This document shows, piece after piece, positions 7,590 to 15,535 of a DNA stretch of 64,000 nucleotides. The translations under genes and the position numbers were made by a program. This DNA is from JAAYEA01 sp012689325 (GTDB lineage: Bacteria; Chloroflexota; Anaerolineae; JAAYEA01): NCBI GenBank assembly GCA_036841525.1, contig DAITVZ010000003.1, positions 1-64,000 on the forward strand, given 5' to 3'. Under the pieces are notes generated by a model. The model ran no database searches. It was not told where the DNA came from and was given only the letters and a program-made list of their open reading frames with translations. How positions within the stretch are numbered: the first letter of the stretch is position 1; each line of letters begins with the position of its first letter.

Positions 7590-8273
7590 ATGAGCCGCTC
7601 GCGAAAATCGGATTCCTGCGGTTGTGGAACTATCCTATTCGTCTTGGCGCTGGTCGCCCTGGCCGGTGGATCAGGCGACAAGTCATCGCGTGAAAAAGCC
7701 GCCGTCTCAAGTTGGCCCACATCCATCGTCAGGTCCACCAGCAGGCCGACCGCCACGCTTATGTTTCGCTTTACCGTCCAACCGACCAAGACGCGCGCAA
7801 ACGCCATCCGACAACCGACAATGACGCGTATGCAGCAGTCCGGGGCGATCTCCACCGATACGCCCAAGTCAGTGCTGCATACTGCCCCGACAGCTGCCAC
7901 GGTCCCCAAGCTGATGTTCGTTGCGGCTCAATCCGTGGCGAACGTCCGGGCCACCCCTGAAAGCAGCGCAAGGGTCGTGGGCCAGCTCGAACGAGGGACA
8001 GAAGTTGAGGTCTACGAGCGGCACGGCGAGTGGTATAGGATCCGCTGCCCCGAAACGGGGACCGCGGGCTGGATGCACGATAGCCTGATCGCCTCGAGCG
8101 TCCCAGCTGCGCTGCCGATGCGCGCGCCGGCGCCTGTCAGCACCCCCATTCCCGCAGCGCCGCCGCAACAGCAAGCTTGCTGCAAGCACTGCACCACGGG
8201 CCAACCTTGCGGCGATTCCTGCATTTCGCGAAGCTATACTTGCCGTAAACCGCCCGGTTGCGCGTGCTGGTAA
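7590..8273 (+). CDS. Secreted or anchored SH3b protein with Cys-rich tail
   Basis: 227 residues: a hydrophobic segment near the N-terminus (about 11-27) that may be a signal or anchor, a Thr/Arg-rich low-complexity stretch, a bacterial SH3 domain (about 110-170; NVRATPESSARVVGQLERG, then GEWYRI and GWMHDSLI) and a C-terminal Cys cluster (CCKHCTTGQPCGDSC, CRKPPGCAC). The SH3b is clearly similar to that of the 4301-6169 protein. The Cys tail resembles short metal-binding or disulfide tails found on secreted proteins. GGGGAAG precedes the ATG. The precise function is unknown. Confidence 0.75.
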   Translation: MSRSRKSDSCGCGTILFVLALVALAGGSGDKSSREKAAVSSWPTSIVRSTSRPTATLMFRFTVQPTKTRANAIRQPTMTRMQQSGAISTDTPKSVLHTAPTAATVPKLMFVAAQSVANVRATPESSARVVGQLERGTEVEVYERHGEWYRIRCPETGTAGWMHDSLIASSVPAALPMRAPAPVSTPIPAAPPQQQACCKHCTTGQPCGDSCISRSYTCRKPPGCACW

Positions 8274-8349
8274 GGGTGTTCCGTGGGTCAAGAGTTCGTG
8301 AGATTTGGCCAGCTGATGCCGGTCTTTGATTCAGCGGATGTGAGGATTG

Positions 8350-9519
8350 ATGGAGGCAGAAACCACCTCGGCAGCGTATCACGTGCCTTTGGAAGTCTAC
8401 GATGAACTCGACAGGGCAACATCAGAACAGAAGACTGAAATCGTGCTCAGGCTGATCAAGGAAGATCCAGAAAACAGGTTGACGCTACCTGTTCTCAAAG
8501 GCAGAAGAGCGAATCTATCAGGCGCCGCCCTTGACTGCGAGATGATCTGGGCCAAGCGGGCGATCTTGTCTGCATACCCTACTTGGTATAGCCCTCAGAC
8601 CAAAGGCATTAAGTTGATAGCCGCCCGGCTGCAAGGTGTTAATCTGGCCTTTGCCCATCTGGAAGGTGCCAACCTGTGTGGTGCGCAACTCCAGGACGCT
8701 GCCATGATCTTCGCTCAGCTTCAAGGCGCTGACCTGTCCGGAGCTCAACTTCAGGACGCAGACTTGTCTGACGTTCAGCTCCAGGGAGCCAAGCTGACAT
8801 CCGCCAGACTCCAGGGTGTTGATCTCTCTACCTGTGCACTGGATCATACGTTCTGGGCCAATGCTTGCCTGGACAAAACCAGGATGCGATGGGAACAGCT
8901 TGGCGGAGCGATCGGCGAGGAACTTGAAGCCGGAGACAAACGATTCGGCATAGCTCAGCGAGCAGGTCTTTATGGAGAGGCTAGATACGCCTACCTCGCC
9001 CTCAAACAGAACTTCGATGACCTAGGCGATTATGATGCCTCGAGCAAAGCCTATCGCAAAGAGCGCCGCATGGAAAAGATGCAGGCATGGTTCCAGGCCA
9101 AGGATGCGTTCTCCGAACGCAAGTGGCTGAATGCGCTCTCTAGTGCGCTTGGAGCCTTCGGTGATTGGCTTACCGAGTTTCTGTGCGACTATGGCGAGAA
9201 CGTCTGGCGGGTGCTGGGATGGATCGGCGTCCTGCTGTTCGTCGCCGGTCCCGCGCTGGTGGGCGCGCTGGGTGGCCTGCGCTGGACCGGCGACAACCTC
9301 TCCACCTACCGCAGCCTATCGAACGAATGGCAGAGAGGATGGTACAGTTATTTCCAGCACATGCTCTACATCCTTGACGCCTTCACCACGGCCAGCTTTG
9401 CCGAACTGAAGCCCGCGAACGACTATGTCCGGGCGGTTTCGGGCCTGATCGCCCTGGCGGGCATCGTCCTGGCAGGGCTTTTGGGCTTCGTGGCGGGCAA
9501 TAGGATCAGGACATCGTAG
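8350..9519 (+). CDS. Pentapeptide-repeat protein with degenerate ion-channel tail
   Basis: 389 residues from the ATG (a TTG three bases upstream is also in frame). Pentapeptide repeats A(D/N)LxG-type run from about residue 50 to 165 (GANLCGAQLQDAA, GADLSGAQLQDADLS). A helical linker with a TPR-like segment follows (residues 190-250). The C-terminus has two membrane helices around a pore-like loop. The loop reads FTTASFAELKP where related pentapeptide channels have a TTLGFGDL-type K+ filter, so the Gly-Phe/Tyr-Gly-Asp signature is lost. It is followed 46 bases later by a true K+ channel gene. It may be a channel relative, a modulator or a scaffold. Confidence 0.75.
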   Translation: MEAETTSAAYHVPLEVYDELDRATSEQKTEIVLRLIKEDPENRLTLPVLKGRRANLSGAALDCEMIWAKRAILSAYPTWYSPQTKGIKLIAARLQGVNLAFAHLEGANLCGAQLQDAAMIFAQLQGADLSGAQLQDADLSDVQLQGAKLTSARLQGVDLSTCALDHTFWANACLDKTRMRWEQLGGAIGEELEAGDKRFGIAQRAGLYGEARYAYLALKQNFDDLGDYDASSKAYRKERRMEKMQAWFQAKDAFSERKWLNALSSALGAFGDWLTEFLCDYGENVWRVLGWIGVLLFVAGPALVGALGGLRWTGDNLSTYRSLSNEWQRGWYSYFQHMLYILDAFTTASFAELKPANDYVRAVSGLIALAGIVLAGLLGFVAGNRIRTS

Positions 9520-9565
9520 CAATGATGCGGACCGGGTCGCACCGCAATGATCAAAGGAGCTGTGC

Positions 9566-10300
9566 ATGAACGAGCTGGAAACGCCCCGGCTCTACCTTAT
9601 CGTCGTTCTCGTCCTCAGCGTGTTCGCCATCGTCGCCCTGGCGATCGAGGCCGTGATCCCGCTCGACCCTGCCAGTCAGCAGATCCTGATGTATGCCGAC
9701 TGGGCGATCTGCGGCCTGTTCTTCCTGGACTTCGTCTTCACCCTGTGGCGATCCAAGAACCGGGGCAGATACCTCCTGACTTGGGGATGGCTGGACCTCG
9801 TTTCCAGCATCCCCGCCGCCGGCTTTTTCCGTTTCGCCCGGGCAGCGCGCGTCGTGCGCATCTTGCGAATCCTGCGGGTGGCTCGCTCGGCGCGGCTCAT
9901 GTCCACAGCGGTCTTGACCAGACGGGCGCGGAGCGGCCTCCTGACCGCATTGTTCGCGTCCGTGCTGCTGGTGATCTCGACGAGCATCGCCATCCTCAGC
10001 GTGGAAAAGTCGCCGGAGGCTAATATACGCACTCCCGGAGACGCCATCTGGTGGTCCCTCGTCACCATCACCACCATCGGCTACGGCGACCGCTATCCGG
10101 TCACCGCAGAGGGGCGATTGGTCGCGGCCCTTCTCATGATCAGCGGGGTCGGCCTATTCGGCATCGTCTCCGGCTTTGTGGCAACCTGGTTCATGTCGCC
10201 GCCTGCTCAGGCGCCGGACCCGGAATTGCAGGCGATCCAAAAAGAGCTGGCGGAGTTGAGGCGCGAACTTGCTGACCTTACTGCACGGCTTGGAGGGTGA
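9566..10300 (+). CDS. Voltage-gated-type potassium channel
   Basis: The 244-residue protein has six predicted membrane segments. S4 carries arginines at roughly every third position (RFARAARVVRILRILRVARS, about 89-108). The selectivity filter TIGYGD is at 170-175, followed by S6 and a short C-terminal coiled coil (about 218-244, LQAIQKELAELRRELADL). This is the KvAP/Kch-like layout. The Shine-Dalgarno is GGAG. It would let K+ leave the cell on depolarisation. The partner upstream gene has a broken filter; the two may form one unit. Confidence 0.9.
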   Translation: MNELETPRLYLIVVLVLSVFAIVALAIEAVIPLDPASQQILMYADWAICGLFFLDFVFTLWRSKNRGRYLLTWGWLDLVSSIPAAGFFRFARAARVVRILRILRVARSARLMSTAVLTRRARSGLLTALFASVLLVISTSIAILSVEKSPEANIRTPGDAIWWSLVTITTIGYGDRYPVTAEGRLVAALLMISGVGLFGIVSGFVATWFMSPPAQAPDPELQAIQKELAELRRELADLTARLGG

Positions 10301-10347
10301 ACAACTACCCCAAAAGCCCCACTCGCGCCCGACCTATTGACAACCCA

Positions 10348-10356
10348 TGCTATAAT
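10348..10356 (+). promoter_or_regulatory. Extended -10 promoter upstream of the tRNA
   Basis: TGC followed by TATAAT (10351-10356) forms an extended -10 element. A TTGACA at 10337-10342 is only 8 bases away and cannot pair with it as a -35. Transcription would run into the 180-base leader and the tRNA. Confidence 0.5.
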
Positions 10357-10538
10357 GGAAGTGGGAAGGCATCGCAGCGCCGTCGCCACGGCCAGCTCGC
10401 GCTTGTGTCCGATCTGGCTGGATCAGGGCTCTTTCGGCGGCAAAAAGGCGCTACCTCACGCCTTGTGGGTACTTTGGCGGGTTTCGGAGCCTCAGAGCGC
10501 ATGGGTACACCCAGGGACATACCTATACGGTCTACAGT
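10357..10538 (+). other. Non-coding transcribed leader, content unknown
   Basis: The gap 10301-10783 has no convincing gene. This part lies between the extended -10 promoter and the tRNA. It is GC-rich, with short self-complementary runs such as TGGGT and ACCCA near 10467-10515. I compared it by eye with 6S, SRP, tmRNA and RNase P signatures and saw none. It may be an ordinary tRNA 5' leader or a small RNA. Confidence 0.3.
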
Positions 10539-10613
10539 GGGCGTTTTTGCTCAGTTGGTCAGAGCGTGCGGTTCACATCCGCAAGGTCGGAGGTTCGAGC
10601 CCTCTCTCGCCCA
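10539..10613 (+). tRNA. tRNA-Val (CAC), atypical acceptor stem
   Basis: The cloverleaf can be drawn: D arm GCTC/GAGC with loop AGTTGGTCA, anticodon arm TGCGG/CCGCA with loop TTCACAT (anticodon CAC at 10574-10576, valine), variable loop AGGTC, T arm GGAGG/CCTCT with loop TTCGAGC, and discriminator A73. The acceptor stem pairs only at positions 1-5 (GGGCG/CGCCC); 6:67 is T-T and 7:66 is T-C, and one extra T precedes the D arm. CCA is not encoded. It may be a functional odd tRNA, a decaying copy, or a copy altered by integration. Confidence 0.7.
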
Positions 10614-10645
10614 CTTTTCGCGCCAAGGACATCTTGGCCTCTCTC

Positions 10646-10672
10646 AAAGCCGCCACCTTGCTGGCGGCTTTT
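10646..10672 (+). terminator. Rho-independent terminator after the tRNA
   Basis: AAAGCCGCCA and TGGCGGCTTT form a 10-base stem with a 6-base loop, ending in TTTT. The flanking A and T runs make it work in the plus direction and probably both. Confidence 0.85.
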
Positions 10673-10677
10673 CCCAT

Positions 10678-10705
10678 TTGACACGCCGGCGGGCTGCCGT
10701 ATAAT
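10678..10705 (+). promoter_or_regulatory. Consensus sigma70 promoter of the histidine kinase gene
   Basis: TTGACA (10678-10683), 16-base spacer, TATAAT (10700-10705). Both hexamers are perfect. The expected transcription start is near 10712, giving a leader of about 70 bases before the ATG at 10784. Confidence 0.85.
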
Positions 10706-10783
10706 CCTCGACAGGTGGATGTGTCCATCCGCCCCCCGAAGGGGTCTCCTTACACCGAACGGATCGCGTCAGGAGAACAAGGC

Positions 10784-12511
10784 ATGTCGGCAAGGCTGGC
10801 TCGGCAACTCGAGCTCGACTGGTCTCTCGTCCAGCTTCGCTGGCTCCTGTTCGCCATAGCCCTCTTCCTCGCCCTCCTGCCTCCCACCGAGCTCTCCCTG
10901 CCGTTCGTCGCCATCGCCGCCATCGCCATCGCCTACAACACGGCCCTCGCCATCCTGGCCCGACGGCGCGCCGCCCCACTACATCTCGACCAACCGACCG
11001 CCCTGGGCGACGTCCTCCTCATCGGCGCGCTGGCCTGGACGAGCGGGCGTGGCGACAGCCCGCTGCCCTTGTTGATGCTGATCCCGGTTCTGGTGGCTTC
11101 ACTGCGCCGCGGCTGGGCTGGCGGAGCCCCGGCGCTCCTGACCAGCCTTCTCTGGGTCGCCCTCTCGCTCTCCGGCCGCGATGGACCGGCCACCTCCGCA
11201 GAGGTGGCGCGCCTCATCGGCTGGCTGGGGCTGCTGGCCTGCCTGCTGGTCGTTGGGGTCAAGCTGGGGCGCCTGGCGCGAGCTCGCGCCCAAGCTCTGG
11301 AGCAGCAGGGCCGGGACCGCATCCGCCTCGCCGAGGAACAGGCCCGGGCCATGTACGAGCTGACCGGCGCGTTGAGCGCCACCCTGGACTATGGCCGGGT
11401 GCTGGATGCGATCCTGGACGTGGCGCTGCTCGGGCTGCGGGATTTGGCGGGTCAGCAGGACGAGACCGCTGGCCTGGTGCTGCTTTTCGACGAGGCCGGC
11501 GGTCCCGGCCCTCTGCGCATCGCGGCGAGCCGAAGGCTCTCGGAGGACGAGGCTGGGCAGGTGCTGGAAGCCAGGCAGGGGCTGCTGGCCGAACTAGTCA
11601 GCGCCGGGGAGCCGCGCGTCGTTGCCGATCCCGGGCTGGACCCCGAGTTGGGCGCCCTTCCCTCGCTCAGGAACCTACGCTCCGCCGCCGCAGTGCCGCT
11701 CCGCGCCGGTTTCGACCTCTTTGGCGCCCTCCTCTTCGCCTCGGCGCGCCCTGAGGCCTACCAGGCCGAGCAGATGATCTTCCTGGCCACGCTGGGCAAC
11801 CAGGCCGCCATCGCCCTGCAGAACGCCCGCTATTACCAGCGACAGGAGGAGGAGAAGGACCGCATCATCGAAAGCGAGGCGGAGGTGCGACGCTGGCTGG
11901 CCCGCGAGCTGCACGACGGGCCGACCCAGACCGTCTCGGCCCTGGCGATGCGGCTCAACTATTTGCAGCTCATCCTCGAGCGAGAACCGGATCGCGTCGC
12001 CGACGAGATCGGGGACCTGGAAAAGATGGCCCGCCGCGCCACCCGCGAGATTCGAAACACCCTGTTCAAGCTGCGCCCCTTGGCCCTGGAAAGCCAGGGG
12101 TTGCGCGGCGCGCTGGAGCAATATGCGGCCCGGCTGCGCGAGGACGAGGGGATCAGGCTGCATTTGGATGTGGAAGAGCCGCCGCAGCGGCTGGGCGGGC
12201 AGGTGGAAAGCGCCATCTTTGCCATCATCGAGGAGGCGGTGAACAATGCTCGCAAGCACTCGGGCGCGGAGACGATCTCGGTGCGGGCTGCCGCCTACGA
12301 GGCCGCACTGCTGGTCGTTGTACGGGACAATGGCAGGGGATTCGACGTCGAGCAGGTCCAGGGGAGCTATGACCAGCGCGGCAGCTTTGGCCTGGTTAAC
12401 ATGAAAGAGCGTGCCGCGCTACTGGGCGGCACGCTAGAGATCGCCTCGCGGCCAGGGTCGGGGACAGTGATTACCCTCGTCGTCCCGCTTCCCGCCGCTT
12501 CGACCCGCTAA
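10784..12511 (+). CDS. Membrane sensor histidine kinase, NarL/DesK type, with GAF domain
   Basis: 575 residues from the ATG behind AGGAGA. The N-terminus has about six hydrophobic helices (20-165), then a coiled linker, a GAF domain (about 190-350), the dimerisation/phosphoacceptor helix with RELHDGPTQTVSALAMRL (His at about 377) and a GHKL ATPase domain with NNARKH, DNGRGF and a GSGT-like end. HDGPxQ marks the HisKA_3 class, whose partners are NarL/LuxR-type response regulators. No response regulator is encoded next to it, so it is an orphan in this window. The signal is unknown. Confidence 0.9.
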   Translation: MSARLARQLELDWSLVQLRWLLFAIALFLALLPPTELSLPFVAIAAIAIAYNTALAILARRRAAPLHLDQPTALGDVLLIGALAWTSGRGDSPLPLLMLIPVLVASLRRGWAGGAPALLTSLLWVALSLSGRDGPATSAEVARLIGWLGLLACLLVVGVKLGRLARARAQALEQQGRDRIRLAEEQARAMYELTGALSATLDYGRVLDAILDVALLGLRDLAGQQDETAGLVLLFDEAGGPGPLRIAASRRLSEDEAGQVLEARQGLLAELVSAGEPRVVADPGLDPELGALPSLRNLRSAAAVPLRAGFDLFGALLFASARPEAYQAEQMIFLATLGNQAAIALQNARYYQRQEEEKDRIIESEAEVRRWLARELHDGPTQTVSALAMRLNYLQLILEREPDRVADEIGDLEKMARRATREIRNTLFKLRPLALESQGLRGALEQYAARLREDEGIRLHLDVEEPPQRLGGQVESAIFAIIEEAVNNARKHSGAETISVRAAAYEAALLVVVRDNGRGFDVEQVQGSYDQRGSFGLVNMKERAALLGGTLEIASRPGSGTVITLVVPLPAASTR

Positions 12512-12514
12512 GCA

Positions 12515-12531
12515 GGGGCCGAGCCGGCCCC
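12515..12531. terminator. Hairpin between convergent genes
   Basis: GGGGCCG and CGGCCCC form a 7-base GC stem with an AGC loop just after the kinase stop codon. There is no T run, so Rho-independence is uncertain. Confidence 0.5.
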
Positions 12532-12538
12532 GGCCGCT

Positions 12539-12751
12539 CTATCCAAAGACCAGCGCCAGGACGACCAGCAGCGCGAACATGGCCGCCGCCAGCAAGCCGA
12601 TGCGCTTCAGGTCGGTGATGACATAGTGATACTCTTCCGCCAGATTGGCCGGCTGCGCGGGCTCTGGCGCTACGGGCGCCGCAGGCGCCGCCGCTCTGGT
12701 AGCTGCGGGCCGCCGTGGCTGCACGCTCTTGCGAGACTTTTTCTTGGCCAT
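12539..12751 (-). CDS. Small single-pass membrane protein
   Basis: This 70-residue protein starts MAKKKSRKSV behind GGAGAGG. It has a basic Lys/Arg start, an Ala/Pro-rich linker (about 15-32), a conserved-looking EEYHYVITDLKRIG segment and one C-terminal membrane helix (LLAAAMFALLVVLALVF). The layout suggests a tail-anchored protein with its charged part in the cytoplasm. No characterised family is recognised. It converges on the histidine kinase. Confidence 0.75.
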   Translation of the reverse strand: MAKKKSRKSVQPRRPAATRAAAPAAPVAPEPAQPANLAEEYHYVITDLKRIGLLAAAMFALLVVLALVFG

Positions 12752-12865
12752 GTCGCTATCCTCTCCGAGATGACTTGTCACACAAGGCGGTCTGCCCGCC
12801 CGCATAGAAACCCATGAGCGGTATTATACGCGGGCAGCGCCGCCGGTCAAATGCATCCCCTCCGC

Positions 12866-12894
12866 TTGTCCCCGCCGCCGCCCTGTGGTACACT
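12866..12894 (+). promoter_or_regulatory. Promoter of the alpha-mannosidase gene
   Basis: TTGTCC (12866-12871), 17-base spacer, TACACT (12889-12894), 27 bases before the start codon. Four of six and four of six matches to consensus. Confidence 0.55.
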
Positions 12895-12920
12895 GCGGCA
12901 ACGTTATTTGAGGAGGGATC

Positions 12921-15485
12921 ATGCCCGATTACAGCCGCTTCACCATCCACCTGGTGGGCCATGCCCACATCGACCTCGCCTATCGCTGGCGCTGGAACGA
13001 GACCGTGCACCGCGTGGGACGCGACACCTTTCGCGGCGTGCTCAACCTCATGGAGCAAGACGGCGAGCTGACCTTTGTGCAAAGCCAGATGGCGCTCTAT
13101 GAGGCCATGGAGCGCGAGTACCCCGAGCTCTTCGCCGCGATCAAGGAGCGCATCGCCGAGGGGCGCTGGTTCGCCGCCGATGGCTGGGCCGAATACGATC
13201 AGACCATGCCCTGCGGCGAGGCCATGATCCGCCAGCACCTCGTCGGATCGGACTATGCGCGCAACAAGCTGGGCGTCGAGATCGACACGGCCTGGGCCGC
13301 CGACGCCTTTTCCGGCCACACCAACACGCTCCCCAGCATCCTGGCCGGCTGCGGCATCAAGTACCTGATGTTCGGGCGCGGGATGCCCAAGGACACGCCC
13401 TTCTTCTGGTGGAAAGGTCCCGACGGCAGCAAGGTGCTGGCCTATAGCCCCGTCTTTGGCTACGGCGGCGCCATCGGCCCGCACATGGTCGAGCGCCTGG
13501 AGCAATGGGAGGCCTGGGGCGCCAGGGAGATGATGGTCTTTTACGGCCGCGGCGACCACGGCGGCGGCCCCCGTGAGCAGGACCTGGCGGCGCTGGAGGA
13601 CCTCCGCGCGCAGCCGGGCGCGCCGCGCTTTGTGCACGCCGATCCGCGCCGCTTCTTCGCCGAGGTGCTGGAACCCCGCACCGATCTGGTGGACTATCAG
13701 GGCGAGCTGGGCATGCCCTGGGTCAGCGATCCAGGGGAGGGCAACTTTGCCGGCTCGTGCTCCTCCGAGTCGCGCAACAAGCAACGCAACCGCCAGGCGG
13801 AGAACCAGCTCCTCACCGCCGAGCGCTTTGCCACCCTCTCCACCTTTTTCCAGCGCAAGCCCACCTACCCGCGCGTCGATTTCGAGAAGGCCTGGAAGCT
13901 GGTGCTCCGCCACCAGTTCCACGACGAGCTCCCCGGCACCTGCCGCGGCCAGGTCTTCGAGGACAACGCCCGCGACTATGACTGGGTGGCCGCCGAGATG
14001 ACCACCATCCTCGACCACGCCCTGGGCGAGATCAGCGCCCGCGTGGACACCCGCGGCGAGGGGACGCCGGTGATGGTCTATAACCCGCTGGCCTGGAGCC
14101 GCAGCGAGTCGGTGCAGGCCACCCTGCGCCTCGCCGCCCCGCCGTCCAACCTGGTCATCCGCGATGGGCGCGGCGCCGCCATGCCCACGCAAGTGCTGGC
14201 GACCCGCGAGGACGGCCACTTCTGGCTGGCCGACGTCCTCTTTGTGACGCAAGACGTCCCCCCGATGGGCTTCAAGCTCTTCCGCGCCTTCGAGGACGCC
14301 GCCGCCAAGCCAGGCGTGCGCGTGGTGGAGACGCCCGCCGCCTTCCAGCTCGCCAGCGACCTCTTTGCCGTGCGCGTGGACCGCGCCACCGGCCAGGTGA
14401 CCAGCATCTATGATCGGCGCGCCGGACGCGAAACCCTCGCCGCCCCCGCCAACGTGCTGCAGGCGATCCGCGAGGAGGCGGGCCAATCCAGCGGCTGGAT
14501 GATCGCCCTGACCGACGACGTGGCGGCGCTAGATCGCCCCGATTATGTCGAGTTGGTTGAGCGCGGGCCGGTGCGCGCCACGGTGCGCGTTGGCTATCGC
14601 TACCAGGATTCGTATTTCGAGCAAGAGATCAGCCTTGTGGCGGGGGCGCCGCGCGTCGCCTTCCACGCCAAGCTCGATTGGCACGAGCGCGACTGCACCC
14701 TCAAGGTGGCCTTCCCGCTGAGCGTCGTGGGCGGCGTCGCCACCTTTGAGCAGCCCTTCGGCTCGGTGGTCCGCCCGGCCAACGGCGACGAGTGCCACGC
14801 CCAGTACTGGATCGACCTCTCCAACCAGCGCCAGGGCGCCAGCCTGCTCAACGACTGCCGCTATGCCTTTGACATCAAGGGGAACACCATGCGCATGACC
14901 CTGCTGCGCGGCATCCCCGACCTGGACCCGCTGGCCGACGAGGGGCGCCACGAGGTAAGCTATGCCCTCTATCCCCACGGCGCCGACTGGCAGGCCGCCA
15001 CGGTGCGCCAGGGCTTCGAGGTCAACTATCCGCTGCTGGCCCGCCAGCCCATGCGCCGCGCCGGGCTGGTGCGGCCCTGGGGCGTCCCCGGCCAGCAACA
15101 GGCCGTCTCGCCCGAGTTCGCCTTCCTCAAGGTCGGCCAGGAGAACGTGGTGGTGACGGCGGTCAAGATGGAGCACGAGGATTGGGGCCAGTTTTCGCCC
15201 TTTGTGGTGCGGCTCTACGAGACCGCGGGGCTCGCCACCACCGCCACCCTCGATCTGGCCCACAGCCTCCGCTTCGCCGAGCGGACCGACCACCTGGAGC
15301 GGCTGCTGCCCGTGCAAGACCTGCAACACGAGGGGCGCCGGGTGACCATCGCGCTCAAGCCCCACGAGATCGTCACGCTGCGCATGGCCTTTGTGCTCCC
15401 CAGCTTTGCCGTCCATGAGGAGGGCGACGAGGAGTACCAGACCCCGTCCACGCCCGACGAGGCGAACACCTTCGAGGTGGGATAG
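12921..15485 (+). CDS. GH38 alpha-mannosidase
   Basis: The 854-residue enzyme matches the usual length of bacterial GH38. The N-terminal domain starts with GHAHIDLAY (His16/Asp18 as Zn ligands) and contains the nucleophile segment AADAFSGH (Asp128) and the second His cluster GRGDHGGG. A three-helix middle domain (RHQFHDELPG, about 335) and large C-terminal beta domains follow. It releases alpha-mannose from oligosaccharides or glycoprotein glycans. There is no signal peptide, so it acts in the cytoplasm. GAGGAGGG precedes the ATG. It is a single gene with its own promoter. Confidence 0.93.
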   Translation: MPDYSRFTIHLVGHAHIDLAYRWRWNETVHRVGRDTFRGVLNLMEQDGELTFVQSQMALYEAMEREYPELFAAIKERIAEGRWFAADGWAEYDQTMPCGEAMIRQHLVGSDYARNKLGVEIDTAWAADAFSGHTNTLPSILAGCGIKYLMFGRGMPKDTPFFWWKGPDGSKVLAYSPVFGYGGAIGPHMVERLEQWEAWGAREMMVFYGRGDHGGGPREQDLAALEDLRAQPGAPRFVHADPRRFFAEVLEPRTDLVDYQGELGMPWVSDPGEGNFAGSCSSESRNKQRNRQAENQLLTAERFATLSTFFQRKPTYPRVDFEKAWKLVLRHQFHDELPGTCRGQVFEDNARDYDWVAAEMTTILDHALGEISARVDTRGEGTPVMVYNPLAWSRSESVQATLRLAAPPSNLVIRDGRGAAMPTQVLATREDGHFWLADVLFVTQDVPPMGFKLFRAFEDAAAKPGVRVVETPAAFQLASDLFAVRVDRATGQVTSIYDRRAGRETLAAPANVLQAIREEAGQSSGWMIALTDDVAALDRPDYVELVERGPVRATVRVGYRYQDSYFEQEISLVAGAPRVAFHAKLDWHERDCTLKVAFPLSVVGGVATFEQPFGSVVRPANGDECHAQYWIDLSNQRQGASLLNDCRYAFDIKGNTMRMTLLRGIPDLDPLADEGRHEVSYALYPHGADWQAATVRQGFEVNYPLLARQPMRRAGLVRPWGVPGQQQAVSPEFAFLKVGQENVVVTAVKMEHEDWGQFSPFVVRLYETAGLATTATLDLAHSLRFAERTDHLERLLPVQDLQHEGRRVTIALKPHEIVTLRMAFVLPSFAVHEEGDEEYQTPSTPDEANTFEVG

Positions 15486-15495
15486 TCATGGACAC

Positions 15496-15522
15496 GGGTC
15501 GGCCCCCTGAGGGGGCCGACCC
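15496..15522. terminator. Perfect 12-bp hairpin between convergent genes
   Basis: GGGTCGGCCCCC pairs exactly with GGGGGCCGACCC around a TGA loop. It sits ten bases after the mannosidase stop and 13 before the stop of the convergent dehydratase. There is no T run, but its position fits a bidirectional terminator. Confidence 0.7.
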
Positions 15523-15535
15523 GACTCGTCCCAGC

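Noticed and set aside
6616..7590. A 324-codon minus-strand frame opposite the thermonuclease
   Set aside because: It is produced by the repeat DNA of the TWTPT linker and has no domain.
9547..10023. A plus-strand frame of 158 codons overlapping the K+ channel gene
   Set aside because: It is an Arg/Pro-rich out-of-frame reading of the channel gene.
10337..10356. TTGACA and TATAAT close together before the tRNA
   Set aside because: The spacer is 8 bases, far too short for a sigma70 pair. Only the extended -10 is kept.
12756..14486. A 576-codon minus-strand open frame
   Set aside because: It is antisense to the GH38 mannosidase, with composition typical of shadow frames.
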